From: Brevundimonas diminuta 470-4
GTDB lineage: Bacteria; Pseudomonadota; Alphaproteobacteria; Caulobacterales; Caulobacteraceae
NCBI GenBank assembly: GCA_000318405.1
Contig: KB291743.1
Coordinates: 35,478-99,477 of the forward strand
Length of the DNA stretch: 64,000 nt
Direction: 5' to 3'
The position numbers and the translations under genes are program-made. This document shows, one piece after another, positions 51,475 to 60,638 of this stretch. The notes beneath the pieces are model-generated. The model was not told the origin of the DNA. It made no database searches and was given only the letters and a program-made list of their open reading frames with translations. Position 1 is the first letter of the stretch. Every line of letters starts with the position of its first letter.

Positions 51475-52719
51475 ATGATGCAGACGCTGACCATCGCCCG
51501 TATGGGCCATCAGGGCGACGGGATCGCCGACACCGCCGACGGCCCCGTCTTCGTGCCGGGCGCCTTGCCGGGCGAGGTGGTCGCCGCTGAGGTCAAGGAC
51601 GGCCGGGCCGAGCGCTTCGACCTGATCGACGCCAGCCCTGATCGGCGCCCGATCCACTCTCAGACCTATGCCGAATGCGGCGTGGCGCCGCTCCAGCACT
51701 GGGCCGAGGAACCCTATCTGGCGTGGAAACGCGAGGTGGTGATCCAGACGCTGGCGCGTGAGGGATTGGAGACTGAGGTCGAGGCGGCCGTGGCCACGCC
51801 GCTGGGCGGTCGTCGGCGCCTGGCTCTGCACGCGCGCAAAGCGTCGGACGGGCGGGTCATCCTGGGGTTTAAGGCGCGCAAGTCGTGGCGCGTGGTCGAA
51901 CTGACTGACTGTCCATTGTCGGCCCCGCAACTGACGGCGGCTCTGCCTGCGCTTTCCAAGATCGCCGCGCCCCTGCTGGGGCATCCGAAATCGGCGCCGA
52001 CCCTGCATGTCACCCTGACCGACAGCGGTCTGGACGTCGATGTGACCGGCGTCGAGAAACGGTCGGGGGGCCTGAACGGAGATCAACTGGCGCTGGCCAT
52101 CGCGGCGGCGGCCGAGGCCGATCTGGCGCGGCTTAGTCTGGATGGCGATACGCTGGTCATGGCGCGCCAGCCGCGCGTGCGGTTCGGCCGCGCGTCAGTG
52201 CCTTTGCCGCCGGGCGCCTTCCTGCAGGCGTCGCCCGCCGCCGAAGCCGCCATGGTCGCGCGCGCGGTTGCGGCGGTGAAAGGAGCCAAGAAGGTCGCCG
52301 ATCTGTTCTGCGGCGCCGGAACCTTCACCTTCCCGCTGGCCGAGGTCGCGAGCGTCATGGCCGCCGATTCCGCCGCCGCCTCTATCGCGGCCCTGAAGGC
52401 GGGCGTAAGCACGGCTCAAGGTCTGAAGGGTATTGAGGCCCAGGCGCGCGACCTGTTCCGCCGTCCCTTGTCGCCCTATGACCTCAAGGGCTGCGACGCC
52501 ATCGTTCTGGATCCGCCGCGCGCAGGCGCGCTGGAGCAGACGCAGCAATTGCCGGGGACCAAGGCCTCAGTCGTCGTCGGGGTGTCGTGCAATCCCCAGA
52601 CCTTCGCCCGCGATGCGCGGGTGCTGGTCGACGCCGGTTTCGAACTGGAAAAGGTCACGCCGATCGATCAGTTCATCTGGTCGACCCATATCGAACTGGT
52701 CGGCGTCTTCCGGCGCTGA
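51475..52719 (+). CDS. RlmD/TrmA-like RNA m5U methyltransferase
   Basis: A class I RNA (uracil-5-)methyltransferase of 414 residues. An N-terminal TRAM/OB domain (about 1-55: MGHQGDGIADTADGPVFVPGALPGE) precedes a catalytic domain with SAM motif VADLFCGAGTFTFPLA, LDPPRAG and the catalytic Cys in GVSCNPQTFARD. The [4Fe-4S] site of RlmD needs four Cys; here only C68 and the one in LTDCPLS remain, while positions equivalent to the first and third are S62 and A71. The cluster is probably absent. The target base (23S rRNA or tRNA) is not determined. Confidence 0.85.
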   Translation: MMQTLTIARMGHQGDGIADTADGPVFVPGALPGEVVAAEVKDGRAERFDLIDASPDRRPIHSQTYAECGVAPLQHWAEEPYLAWKREVVIQTLAREGLETEVEAAVATPLGGRRRLALHARKASDGRVILGFKARKSWRVVELTDCPLSAPQLTAALPALSKIAAPLLGHPKSAPTLHVTLTDSGLDVDVTGVEKRSGGLNGDQLALAIAAAAEADLARLSLDGDTLVMARQPRVRFGRASVPLPPGAFLQASPAAEAAMVARAVAAVKGAKKVADLFCGAGTFTFPLAEVASVMAADSAAASIAALKAGVSTAQGLKGIEAQARDLFRRPLSPYDLKGCDAIVLDPPRAGALEQTQQLPGTKASVVVGVSCNPQTFARDARVLVDAGFELEKVTPIDQFIWSTHIELVGVFRR

Positions 52720-53796
52720 TCAGGACGCCAGATCGAACAGGTCCAGCTGAGGGCGGGCGTCAGCCGGGACGCGGAACTGGGTCACGTCCAGAGGCTGGCG
52801 CGGGGCGTCCAGTCCATAGCGTTTGACCGCCGCCTTGAAGCGCGTAGCGATCAGTTCGGCGACGGGGCCGGTTCCCTTCATCCGTTGCGACCAGTCGGGA
52901 TCATAGTCTTTGCCGCCGCGCGTCTGGCGGATCAGGGACATGACGCGCGCCGCGCGGTCGGGGCGGGCGTCGGCCAGCCATTCGCGGAACAGGTCCTTGA
53001 TCTCCAGCGGCAGGCGCAGGGTCACGTACATGGCCGAGGTCGCCCCGGCCTTTTGAGCCGCTTCGAGCACCGCTTCCAGTTCATGGTCGTTAAGGCCCGG
53101 GATGACGGGAGCGAAGCCGACCCCGACCGGGCAGCCCGCGTCGGCCAGACGGCTGATCGCCTCCAGCCGCTTGGCGGGGGTGGAGGCGCGCGGCTCCATC
53201 GCCCGCGCCAGCTTGCGGTCCAATGTGGTGATGGAGACATAGGCTGAGGCCAGGCCTTTTCGTCCCATATCGCCCAGGATGTCGGCGTCGCGCGCGATCA
53301 GCACCGACTTGGTGATGATGCTGAAGGGATGGTTGAACCGTTGCATCACCTCAAGGATCGACCGGGTTGAACCTGTCTCACGCTCGACCGGCTGATAGGG
53401 GTCGGTGTTGCCCCCTATGTGGATGCGCCGACAGACGTATCGGGGCTTTGAGAGCTCCTGTTCCAGCAGACGCGCGGCGTCCGGCTTGAAGAAGATCCGG
53501 CTCTCGAAATCCAGGCCCGGGGATAGGCCCATCCAGGCATGGGACGGACGGGCGTAGCAGTAGATGCAGCCATGTTCGCAGCCCTTGTAGGGGTTGATGG
53601 AGCGATCGAAGCCGATGTCAGGACTCGTATTCTTGGCGATGATGGTGCGGGCGCGTTCCGGGGACAGGGTCGTGCGAAGCGGAGCCGCCGCCTCGTCCTG
53701 ATCTGTCCAGCCGTCGTCATAGGCCTCGCGCCGATCGGCTTCATACCGACCCGAGGCGTTGGAGCGTGCGCCGCGTCCGTTAATCGCCTTACTCAT
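52720..53796 (-). CDS. PA0069 family radical SAM protein
   Basis: A 358-residue radical SAM enzyme. The cluster motif C73-x3-C77-x2-C80 lies in YKGCEHGCIYCYARPSH, preceded by NPYKG, a pattern shared with spore photoproduct lyase-like proteins. IHIGGNTDPYQPVE is the SAM-contact strand, and VSITTLD and GVGFAPVIPGLND are barrel strands. The reaction is unknown for this family; a DNA-repair link is sometimes proposed from the similarity to photoproduct lyase. Its stop abuts the stop of the convergent RNA methylase with no gap. Confidence 0.88.
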   Translation of the reverse strand: MSKAINGRGARSNASGRYEADRREAYDDGWTDQDEAAAPLRTTLSPERARTIIAKNTSPDIGFDRSINPYKGCEHGCIYCYARPSHAWMGLSPGLDFESRIFFKPDAARLLEQELSKPRYVCRRIHIGGNTDPYQPVERETGSTRSILEVMQRFNHPFSIITKSVLIARDADILGDMGRKGLASAYVSITTLDRKLARAMEPRASTPAKRLEAISRLADAGCPVGVGFAPVIPGLNDHELEAVLEAAQKAGATSAMYVTLRLPLEIKDLFREWLADARPDRAARVMSLIRQTRGGKDYDPDWSQRMKGTGPVAELIATRFKAAVKRYGLDAPRQPLDVTQFRVPADARPQLDLFDLAS

Positions 53797-53882
53797 GGAC
53801 GCATGATGCGGGATTCATGAGAACAAAGCAAGAACATATATGGCGTCGAACGCCGAACGCGCCGATCACGCTTTTGCTCAGA

Positions 53883-56800
53883 TCAGCGCCGGGCTGAGGC
53901 GTTCGGTCTGCGGTCGCGCCGGTCGCCGCCAGGGCGCGGGCCTTCGCGTCGCCAGCGCACGGACAGGGAGGTGTCGCCTTCGCCGCCGAACTTGGACGTT
54001 ACGGCGAGGTTGCGGCGGACCTGCCACTCGACGCTGACCGCCGCGCCGCGCTCGGCGCCGCCGATGACCTCTAGATAGATGTCGTCGGTGATGTATCGGC
54101 CCCCCGCGACGGTCAGGCTGGACGCCTCGCCGCTGAAGGACAGACGATCCAGCCCGGCCAGTTCGCGCAGGTTGCCGATCACGTCGAAGCCGCCGCCGCC
54201 CGCGAGCGACGCGACCGCCGAAGCCAGTTGCGCCGCTTCGAATGCGGACAGCTGGGCTGCGGAACGCCCGAACAGCACCTGCGACAGGATTTCGTCCTGG
54301 GGCAGGGCGGGGGTCGAGGTCAGCTCGATCTTGGGCGCTGTGGCGGTGCCGGTGACCTTGATCACCGCCGTCAGGGCAGGGTCCTCGCGGACCGCTTCGA
54401 GATTGAGGCGGATCCGCGAAGGGTCGGTGGATAGGGTCACCGAGCCGCGATCGTCGAAGACGAAACGCTTGCCCGCGAACTCATAGTCGCCGCGCACCAC
54501 ATTGGCCGTGCCGGACAACTGGGGATCGGCGATCGTGCCGCGCACCCTGGCATTGGCGGCCAGTTCGACGTTTAGGCCGCGTCCGCGCACGTGGATTTCG
54601 CGGCCGGTCAGGTTCAGGTTCAGGCCGATCCTGGGACCGCTCCGCGCCTTCTGCTCGGTTTGCACGGGGTCGCCGCCGGGGCGGTTGATCTCGACCACAT
54701 CCATTTTGACGATGCCGGTGGAGCCGGGCAGGTTCGGCGAGATCTCGGCGTCGTCAATGTTCAGGTCGCCGGTCAGCTGGATGTCGCCGTTCGCGCCGCG
54801 CACAGCCGTCAGGCGGCCATTGGCGCGGGCCTGGGCTATGTCGTTGTCGATGATGCGGAAGCGCGCCAGTTCCAGCCGCAACGTCGATGGCGATCCCTGA
54901 CGCAGGCCGATATCGCCATTGCCGGAAACCTCGCCCTTCAGCCCGTCGGTGGCCTGAAACTGCTCGATCACGGCCTGGCTGTCGTTGAAGCGGCTGGCGA
55001 GGGTCACATTCTCCAGGCGCAGACCCGAGGCGCTGTCACGGAAGGCGCCCTGCGTCATGTCCAGTCGGCCGTTCAGGCGCGGCGCGTTCAGCGTACCCGC
55101 CAGCGTGGCCTGACCGTTCACCTGACCGGACAGCGACTGGGCGCCGCCAAGGAACAGGTCCCAGATCGGCTGGATCTGGCCACGGATAGACACCTGGCCC
55201 GACATGTCGCGGGTTCGTGCGATGGCCAGACGCAAGGGGGCGGCCGAGGTTTCAACCGGCAGGCTGACGTCGGCTGTGGCCTGAACAGCGGTTCCGTCAT
55301 GGGCCTGGGCGCGCAGGCGCAGCATGTCGCCGGTCAGGTCCGCGTTCAGCGTGCCGTCGACCGCCAAGCCCCGCGGGGCGTCGATGCTGCGGAGTTGCTT
55401 CAGGTCGACATTGGCGGAGCCGCGCAGGGTGTCGCCCTGTCCCTGCATGGAGACGCGGCCGGTCACCTGACCGCGCAGATCGGGAAGCAGCGAGCCCATT
55501 TCGACATTGGTCATGTCGGCCTGAATGGCCGCGCCTTGCTTGTCCTGCTTCAGTTCGCCCGTCAGGACGCCGCCGCCGACGCCCAGATCCAGCCGCGCCA
55601 CGCGGCCGTCGCCGTTGATGGCGAAGACGGCGGGCGCACGGGTGGTGAAGGCGATCTCGCGCACACGGCCGCCGCCGCGCAGGGTCAGGCTCTGCGCCGG
55701 GCCCTGACGGGAGTATTCGCCGGAACCGTTGAACTGGACCGGATTGGCGCCGCCCACGTCGGCGGCCACGGTGAAGGGCAGGCGCTCCAGCGTGCCCTGG
55801 CCCTTCAGCGACAGATTGCGCAGGGTCCAGTCCTGACCCGTCAGGCGCACATTGCGGCCGGTGACGTCCAGCACAGCGGTCTGATCGCCCGCGCCCTCCG
55901 TCAGGCGCACCCGGCCGTTGGCTTCGCCCGAGGCCAGGAAGGCGCCCTGACGCGCGGTGAAGGTCAGATCGGCGCTGGAGGGGAAGTTGTTCGACAGGGC
56001 CACGTCGCCCTGAGCCGTGACGCCGCCTGCGTTCACATCGACATCCGACAGGCGCAGACGCGGCCCGCCCAGATAGAAGTTGCCCGAGGCGCGCGCCGGT
56101 CCGTAGTTCGAGCCGGAGGTCAGCACGACACGACCGTCCGAGGCGTCGGCGCCCTTGCGGAAGCTGAGGATCAGGTCGGCCTTGGTCAGGATCAGCCCGC
56201 CCGCCGCCACCTTGTCGAAGGCGGCGCGCAGGTCGGCGCGCGGCTGGGCCAGGGTGCCGGTCAGGGCTCCGTCGCCCGACATGGCGCCGTCGATGGCGAC
56301 CGGGCCGACGCCGAAGGGACCGCGTGCGTCCCAGTCCAGGGCGAGGCGCAGTTTCGAGCCCTCGATACGCCCCTTGGCGCCGGCGCGTCCGGCGGCGCCG
56401 GTCAGTTCGCCGGTGTTTATGGAGACGACGCCGTCGTTGAGCGATCCGGCCAGTTGCAGGCGCGGGGTCGCGCCCAGCAGACGATCCAGCTCTTCCATGC
56501 CCATGGTCATGCGAGAGCCGCGCCCGTCGAAGCTGAGGACCCAGGGCGCGCCGGTCCGGGCGGACGAAGCGCGGATCGGTCCGCCGAAGGCCCCACGCGC
56601 GCCGGGCTGAATGCGAGACAGGTCTGTCAGTTCGGCGCGACCCGTGAAGTTCAGGCCGCCGTTCAGGCTGCGTCCGCCAGAACCGGTCAGGGTCAGGCCC
56701 TGGCCGCGCGCATCGACCTTCTTCAGCAGCATGGCGCCGTCGGCCATGCGGGCGCCTTCCATCTGTATGTGCGGCGTCGCGCCCAGCAGGGCGCCGATAA

Positions 56801-58121
56801 TGCCGGCCGATGAGCCCCCGACCGCCCGCACGTCGGTCGTCACGTCGATACGCCCCTTGTTGGCGGCGATGCTGACCGGACCTGAGATGCGCGTGGCGCG
56901 ATAGGAGGCGATGTCGGCGTTCAGCAGGCTGGCCGAGCCTTGCAGGCTCCACCTCTGCGCGTCGCCCTTGAACACGCCGGTGTAGGCGGCCGGACCGGCG
57001 ACCGGGCTGCCGACCAGACGGCTGAGCGACGGCGTGGTCAGTTCCAGGTTGATGCCTTCCGGCGCGGTGTTGTCCGTCGTGCGGATCAGGCCGCGCGCGC
57101 TGGATTCGATGTTGTCGGCGTACAGGCGCCAGGCCACGCCCTGATAGCCCTCGCGTTTGGCGTCCGGCGTCATGGCGAAGCCGAAGCGGGCGGTGCGGCC
57201 GATACGCTCGACGAACGGCTCCAGCAGGTCGGAGCCCGAGAAGTCGGCATAGCCCGAGACCTTGGCGCCGTTGTCGCCATAGGTTCCCTGAACCAGCAGG
57301 GGGCGGAACTGACCCGTCTGCACGGCGACGTCGATGACCTCGCCGTTGACGATGGCGACGGCTGAGAAGGGTTGGTCGGGCGAATAGCCCAGCGAACCGG
57401 CGATCGGCCCGCCCTGGGCCTCATTGGCGCGCAGGTTGACGCGCAGGTCTTCGGGCTTGTCGCCGAAGGCGGCGGCCAGGCGCAGGTAGTCGCCCTTGCG
57501 GTTCAGGCTATAGGCGTTGACGTTGGCGGTCTTGACCCCCCTGCGCGGAATGGCGGCGTCGCCGCTCAACGTCCAGCGGCCGTATTCCTTGGAGAAATCC
57601 TCCATCAATTCGACGTTGGCGCTGAAGCGGTCGATGTCGATGGAGATGGCTTGCGGGCCGCCCGGCTCGGTGGGCGCCTCCAGCTCCGGGCGGCGCAGTA
57701 GACGGATCTGACCCGCGCTGATTTCGGTGGCGTGAAAACGTCGCGCCAGAAGGGGCCAATAGGACCAGTCGACGCGCACATCGGTCGCTTCCAGCCAGAC
57801 GCCCTTTTCGTCCGTCACGGTGACGCGTTTCAGGCGGAAATCGCTGAACAGGTCGCCCTGCAGGCCTTCGACGTTGATGCGCCCGTAGCGGCTGATCTTC
57901 TTGCCGGCGACGAAGCTGGTGATCAGGTCGCGGCCCGGATCGGAAACCAAATACATCCGCCCGCCGACCAGGGCGATGATGACCAGCGCCAGCAGGCCGG
58001 CGGAGACCACCCCGGCGATGAAGGCGGCCAGCTGAAGCCGGGTGCGTTTGCGCTTCGCCTTTTCGGCGGGCGTGTCGGCGACGTCTGCGCCCGTTTCGTG
58101 AGGCGGAGGAGTGTCGGTCAA
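53883..58121 (-). CDS. tamB: TamB, inner-membrane-anchored translocation/lipid-transfer protein
   Basis: A 1412-residue AsmA-like protein. It has a basic cytoplasmic N terminus, one membrane anchor (about 30-52) and then a very long series of amphipathic beta repeats spanning the periplasm. The TamB C-terminal domain (DUF490) comes last, with NVVRGDYEFAGKRFVFDDRGSVTL, LPQDEILSQVLFGRSAAQLSAFEAAQLASAV and GRYITDDIYLEVIGG. It bridges to TamA and helps insert outer-membrane proteins or move phospholipids. ATGA overlap couples it to tamA. Confidence 0.95.
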   Translation of the reverse strand: MTDTPPPHETGADVADTPAEKAKRKRTRLQLAAFIAGVVSAGLLALVIIALVGGRMYLVSDPGRDLITSFVAGKKISRYGRINVEGLQGDLFSDFRLKRVTVTDEKGVWLEATDVRVDWSYWPLLARRFHATEISAGQIRLLRRPELEAPTEPGGPQAISIDIDRFSANVELMEDFSKEYGRWTLSGDAAIPRRGVKTANVNAYSLNRKGDYLRLAAAFGDKPEDLRVNLRANEAQGGPIAGSLGYSPDQPFSAVAIVNGEVIDVAVQTGQFRPLLVQGTYGDNGAKVSGYADFSGSDLLEPFVERIGRTARFGFAMTPDAKREGYQGVAWRLYADNIESSARGLIRTTDNTAPEGINLELTTPSLSRLVGSPVAGPAAYTGVFKGDAQRWSLQGSASLLNADIASYRATRISGPVSIAANKGRIDVTTDVRAVGGSSAGIIGALLGATPHIQMEGARMADGAMLLKKVDARGQGLTLTGSGGRSLNGGLNFTGRAELTDLSRIQPGARGAFGGPIRASSARTGAPWVLSFDGRGSRMTMGMEELDRLLGATPRLQLAGSLNDGVVSINTGELTGAAGRAGAKGRIEGSKLRLALDWDARGPFGVGPVAIDGAMSGDGALTGTLAQPRADLRAAFDKVAAGGLILTKADLILSFRKGADASDGRVVLTSGSNYGPARASGNFYLGGPRLRLSDVDVNAGGVTAQGDVALSNNFPSSADLTFTARQGAFLASGEANGRVRLTEGAGDQTAVLDVTGRNVRLTGQDWTLRNLSLKGQGTLERLPFTVAADVGGANPVQFNGSGEYSRQGPAQSLTLRGGGRVREIAFTTRAPAVFAINGDGRVARLDLGVGGGVLTGELKQDKQGAAIQADMTNVEMGSLLPDLRGQVTGRVSMQGQGDTLRGSANVDLKQLRSIDAPRGLAVDGTLNADLTGDMLRLRAQAHDGTAVQATADVSLPVETSAAPLRLAIARTRDMSGQVSIRGQIQPIWDLFLGGAQSLSGQVNGQATLAGTLNAPRLNGRLDMTQGAFRDSASGLRLENVTLASRFNDSQAVIEQFQATDGLKGEVSGNGDIGLRQGSPSTLRLELARFRIIDNDIAQARANGRLTAVRGANGDIQLTGDLNIDDAEISPNLPGSTGIVKMDVVEINRPGGDPVQTEQKARSGPRIGLNLNLTGREIHVRGRGLNVELAANARVRGTIADPQLSGTANVVRGDYEFAGKRFVFDDRGSVTLSTDPSRIRLNLEAVREDPALTAVIKVTGTATAPKIELTSTPALPQDEILSQVLFGRSAAQLSAFEAAQLASAVASLAGGGGFDVIGNLRELAGLDRLSFSGEASSLTVAGGRYITDDIYLEVIGGAERGAAVSVEWQVRRNLAVTSKFGGEGDTSLSVRWRREGPRPGGDRRDRRPNASARR

Positions 58122-59938
58122 AACGCCTGGCCGATGCTGATGTAGAGCTGGAATTCGGAATCGCCTTCGCGCTTGTTCAGCGGGAAGGCGACGTCGGCGC
58201 GGACGGGACCGAACGGCAGCTTGTAGCGGACGCCGACCCCTGCGCCGTAACGCATGTTGCTGAAGTTCGGCGTTTCCTGAAAGCCGACGGCGCCGCCGTC
58301 GACAAAGGCGACGGCCTGGAACTTCTCGCCGATATCGCGCCGCACCTCCAGCGAGGTTTCAAACAGCGACAGGCCGCCGCGGGGACGGTTGTCCGGCAGG
58401 CGCGGGTTGATGCTCTGATAGGAATAGCCGCGCACCGAGCCGCCGCCGCCGGAATAGAACAGGCGGTCGGAGGGAATCGTCAGCTCCTCGCCGCCGATGA
58501 TGGAGCCGATACGGGCGCGCCCGGCCAGAACCGTCTTGGCGCCGTCCTGCAGCGGCAGATAGGCGCTGGCCTGTCCCTCGGTGCGCAGGAACATGACCGT
58601 ATCCTCGCCCGTCACGGCGGTCGGCTGGGCCGAAACGGAGAGGCGGTAGCCGGTCGTCGGGTTCAGCGGATCGTTGGAGCGGTCCATAAAGGCGCTGCCC
58701 CGCAGGGTGACGATCGCAAGATTGCGGTCGAAGGTGATCGGCCTCTGCGTCAGGGGATCGAAGCGGTATTCCGTGTACTGGCCGGCATCGACGCCCAGAC
58801 CGTAGCTGAACCACGACGTCTTGCCGAGCCGCTGGGACAGGTCCGCCGCCAGCGTCAGGGCGCTGCGGTCATAGGCGTCGGTCTGTTCGTTGACGATGAA
58901 GGACGACAGTTTCAGCGTCCGACCCGCACGCCGCCAGTGAGGCTGCGACCACTCTCCGCCGATACGGCTGTCGATGCTGGCGATCCGCGCGCCGTACCGC
59001 AGCGTATCGGCGCGGCCGAAGCGGTTGTAGCGGGTGCGGAAGACATCGACGCCGACGCCTTCGTAGGTCGAATAGCTGGCCCCCGCCTCAAGCAGGCTGA
59101 CCGGCCGATCGGCCAGGGTGACGACAACCGGCCTCAACCCGTCCGGGCGGGTATCGTCCAGCGACGACAGGGCGACGCCCACGCCGTCATAGACGCCGGT
59201 GTCCAGCAGGCGGCGCTCAAGCTCGGCGACGTCTTCCGGGTCGTAACGGTCGCCTTCCCGCCAGGGGACAAGGCTCTGGACCCAATCCGGCTTGGTCGGC
59301 CCGGATGTGCGCAGTTGGATGCCGTCCAGCCGCACCAGTTCGCCCGACGCCACATTGAAGCCGGGCTCCACCAGAAAAGTCGCGTGATCCACGACGACGC
59401 GGCGGGGCTGGGCGACGGCGTCTGCATAGCCGCGCCGGGTCAGGTCGGCGATCAAACGTCCCTCAGCCGCCAGCACGTCAGCCGCTCGGCCGGGCTCGCC
59501 GGGCTTCAGTTGGAGGTTCTCTATAACCGCGGCGCTGGTGTCTGCGTCCGGCGCAGGGGCGCTCCAGTTGACCTTGGCGTCTCCCAGAACGAACCGGCGG
59601 CCGGGCGTGACCTCGACGATGGCGACAGGCGTTTCCTCGCCCTCGACCTGATCCTGGACCGTGGCCTGATAATAGCCTTCGGATCGCAACAGCGCCTGCG
59701 CCGATTCCAGCGCCGCCCGCGCGCGACGACGGGCTTCAAAGCGATTGGCCGGCGCGCCGTCGACGTGGCCCACCGCCTGTTCCAGCTGTCGTTTCAGATC
59801 GGCGTCGATCTCGCCGCGAATCTGGGCCCTCGGCTCGGCAGTCGCATGTGTGGCGAAGGCGCACAGGGCCGCGGTGGCTAGAAGGAGGGGGAGCCTCGAC
59901 GTCAAATCTGAACCCTGTGTGTGGTTAACACGCCGCAC
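58118..59938 (-). CDS. tamA: TamA, Omp85-family outer-membrane assembly factor
   Basis: A 606-residue protein. After a signal peptide (LPLLLATAALCAFATHATA, split) come three POTRA domains (about 40-275), then a 16-strand BamA-type barrel. The barrel has the family motif RLFYSGGGGSVRGYSYQ, the lid-lock VRGY, and closing strand YISIGQAF ending in aromatic F, the outer-membrane C-signature. GTG 59938 gives 606 residues; TTG 59905 would start just before the signal peptide and fits better with exported proteins, so the first 11 residues are uncertain. Operon tamA-tamB. Confidence 0.94.
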   Translation of the reverse strand: MRRVNHTQGSDLTSRLPLLLATAALCAFATHATAEPRAQIRGEIDADLKRQLEQAVGHVDGAPANRFEARRRARAALESAQALLRSEGYYQATVQDQVEGEETPVAIVEVTPGRRFVLGDAKVNWSAPAPDADTSAAVIENLQLKPGEPGRAADVLAAEGRLIADLTRRGYADAVAQPRRVVVDHATFLVEPGFNVASGELVRLDGIQLRTSGPTKPDWVQSLVPWREGDRYDPEDVAELERRLLDTGVYDGVGVALSSLDDTRPDGLRPVVVTLADRPVSLLEAGASYSTYEGVGVDVFRTRYNRFGRADTLRYGARIASIDSRIGGEWSQPHWRRAGRTLKLSSFIVNEQTDAYDRSALTLAADLSQRLGKTSWFSYGLGVDAGQYTEYRFDPLTQRPITFDRNLAIVTLRGSAFMDRSNDPLNPTTGYRLSVSAQPTAVTGEDTVMFLRTEGQASAYLPLQDGAKTVLAGRARIGSIIGGEELTIPSDRLFYSGGGGSVRGYSYQSINPRLPDNRPRGGLSLFETSLEVRRDIGEKFQAVAFVDGGAVGFQETPNFSNMRYGAGVGVRYKLPFGPVRADVAFPLNKREGDSEFQLYISIGQAF

Positions 59939-59960
59939 TTAGCCGTCTGCGCCGATGGAA

Positions 59961-60233
59961 TCAGTAAAACAGCGTATCGCTTTCAGGCTGCACCGTCTCC
60001 TCTGAGGAACGATGGTCGGGCGGCAGGGCTTCGACAGGCGCGGTCGGCGGCGTGTCGGGGGCTTGTGCTGCTGTCGGCGCGGCGGCGTCCTCGGCGGCGG
60101 GAGTTTCGGGTTCAACGACCGGCGCCGGAGCAGGGGCTGGTTGGTGGCGAGGCTCCTCACAGGCCGCCAGCGCAGCCACGGCGCCCAGAGCGACGGCGCC
60201 GAGCAGCAGGCGCTTCGGAATGAATTGGCTCAT
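59961..60233 (-). CDS. small lipoprotein
   Basis: A 90-residue protein. [19 protein letters not shown] forms a lipoprotein signal, with C25 in ALAAC to be lipidated. The mature part is Pro-, Ala- and Glu-rich and apparently disordered, ending TLFY. No domain is recognised. The Shine-Dalgarno GGGGGA is 7 bases before ATG 60233 but lies in the 3' arm of a hairpin (60241-60275). It lies 22 bases upstream of tamA on the same strand, so it may be its first operon partner. Confidence 0.7.
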   Translation of the reverse strand: MSQFIPKRLLLGAVALGAVAALAACEEPRHQPAPAPAPVVEPETPAAEDAAAPTAAQAPDTPPTAPVEALPPDHRSSEETVQPESDTLFY

Positions 60234-60240
60234 GGAAATT

Positions 60241-60275
60241 CCCCCTTTCAGGGGCTGGAAACGTGAAAAAGGGGG
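60241..60275 (-). promoter_or_regulatory. hairpin that can occlude the ribosome-binding site of the small lipoprotein
   Basis: On the minus strand CCCCCTTT (60275-60268) is complementary over 8 bp to AAAGGGGG (60248-60241). The latter contains the Shine-Dalgarno sequence of the lipoprotein gene starting at 60233. A smaller competing stem, CCCC-TGAAA-GGGG, uses the same Gs. Confidence 0.5.
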
Positions 60276-60419
60276 CGTAGGTTCCCGCACGCTACGGTGT
60301 TGCGCGGAATCTCTGAACGCAATCTGAACCCGAAAGAGCGCTGCGCGCTTCTTCCAGACCCTTTCCTGCCTGGCATATCCGGGGTGTTTGTTTTCCAACA
60401 AATTTTCCGAAATATCGGC

Positions 60420-60448
60420 TTGCCGGATCAGAAACTCGACCGTATGTT
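60420..60448 (+). promoter_or_regulatory. sigma-70-type promoter of tRNA-Lys
   Basis: TTGCCG (60420-60425) and TATGTT (60443-60448) are separated by exactly 17 bases and lie 26 bases before the tRNA. Each matches the consensus at four of six positions; the TTG-x-C pattern is usual in alphaproteobacteria. Confidence 0.55.
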
Positions 60449-60473
60449 CCGCGCCTCTTCGCAGACGCGATGT

Positions 60474-60550
60474 GCGCCCCTAGCTCAGTTGGTTAGAGCA
60501 TCTGACTTTTAATCAGAGGGTCCTCGGTTCGAGCCCGAGGGGGCGTACCA
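60474..60550 (+). tRNA. tRNA-Lys (anticodon TTT), CCA encoded
   Basis: The cloverleaf is complete. The acceptor GCGCCCC (60474-60480) pairs with GGGGCGT (60540-60546), including one G-U. The D arm is GCTC...GAGC. The anticodon stem is TCTGA/TCAGA, with loop CTTTTAA and anticodon TTT at 60508-60510. The T stem is CTCGG/CCGAG with loop TTCGAGC, followed by discriminator A and genomic CCA (60548-60550). Confidence 0.98.
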
Positions 60551-60606
60551 TTCCCCGCTCAAAAATCAGTAGATGTTCAGGCTGGCCTGTCGGCCTTGTG
60601 GCCTGA

Positions 60607-60631
60607 AGCGGCGCCTTGGCGAGACGCCGCT
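60607..60631. terminator. hairpin between tRNA-Lys and the histidine kinase gene
   Basis: AGCGGCG (60607-60613) pairs with CGCCGCT (60625-60631). No good T run follows on either strand, but the position between two convergent units suits termination. Confidence 0.45.
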
Positions 60632-60638
60632 CCCTAAG

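Noticed and set aside
54591-56813. 740-codon open frame on the plus strand inside tamB
   Set aside because: Antisense shadow of a low-complexity beta-repeat protein; Gln/Ala/Arg/Gly-rich translation without domains, and no start signal.
59920-59945. CtrA-like TTAAC near tamA
   Set aside because: The spacing to the second half (10 bases) does not fit TTAA-N7-TTAA.
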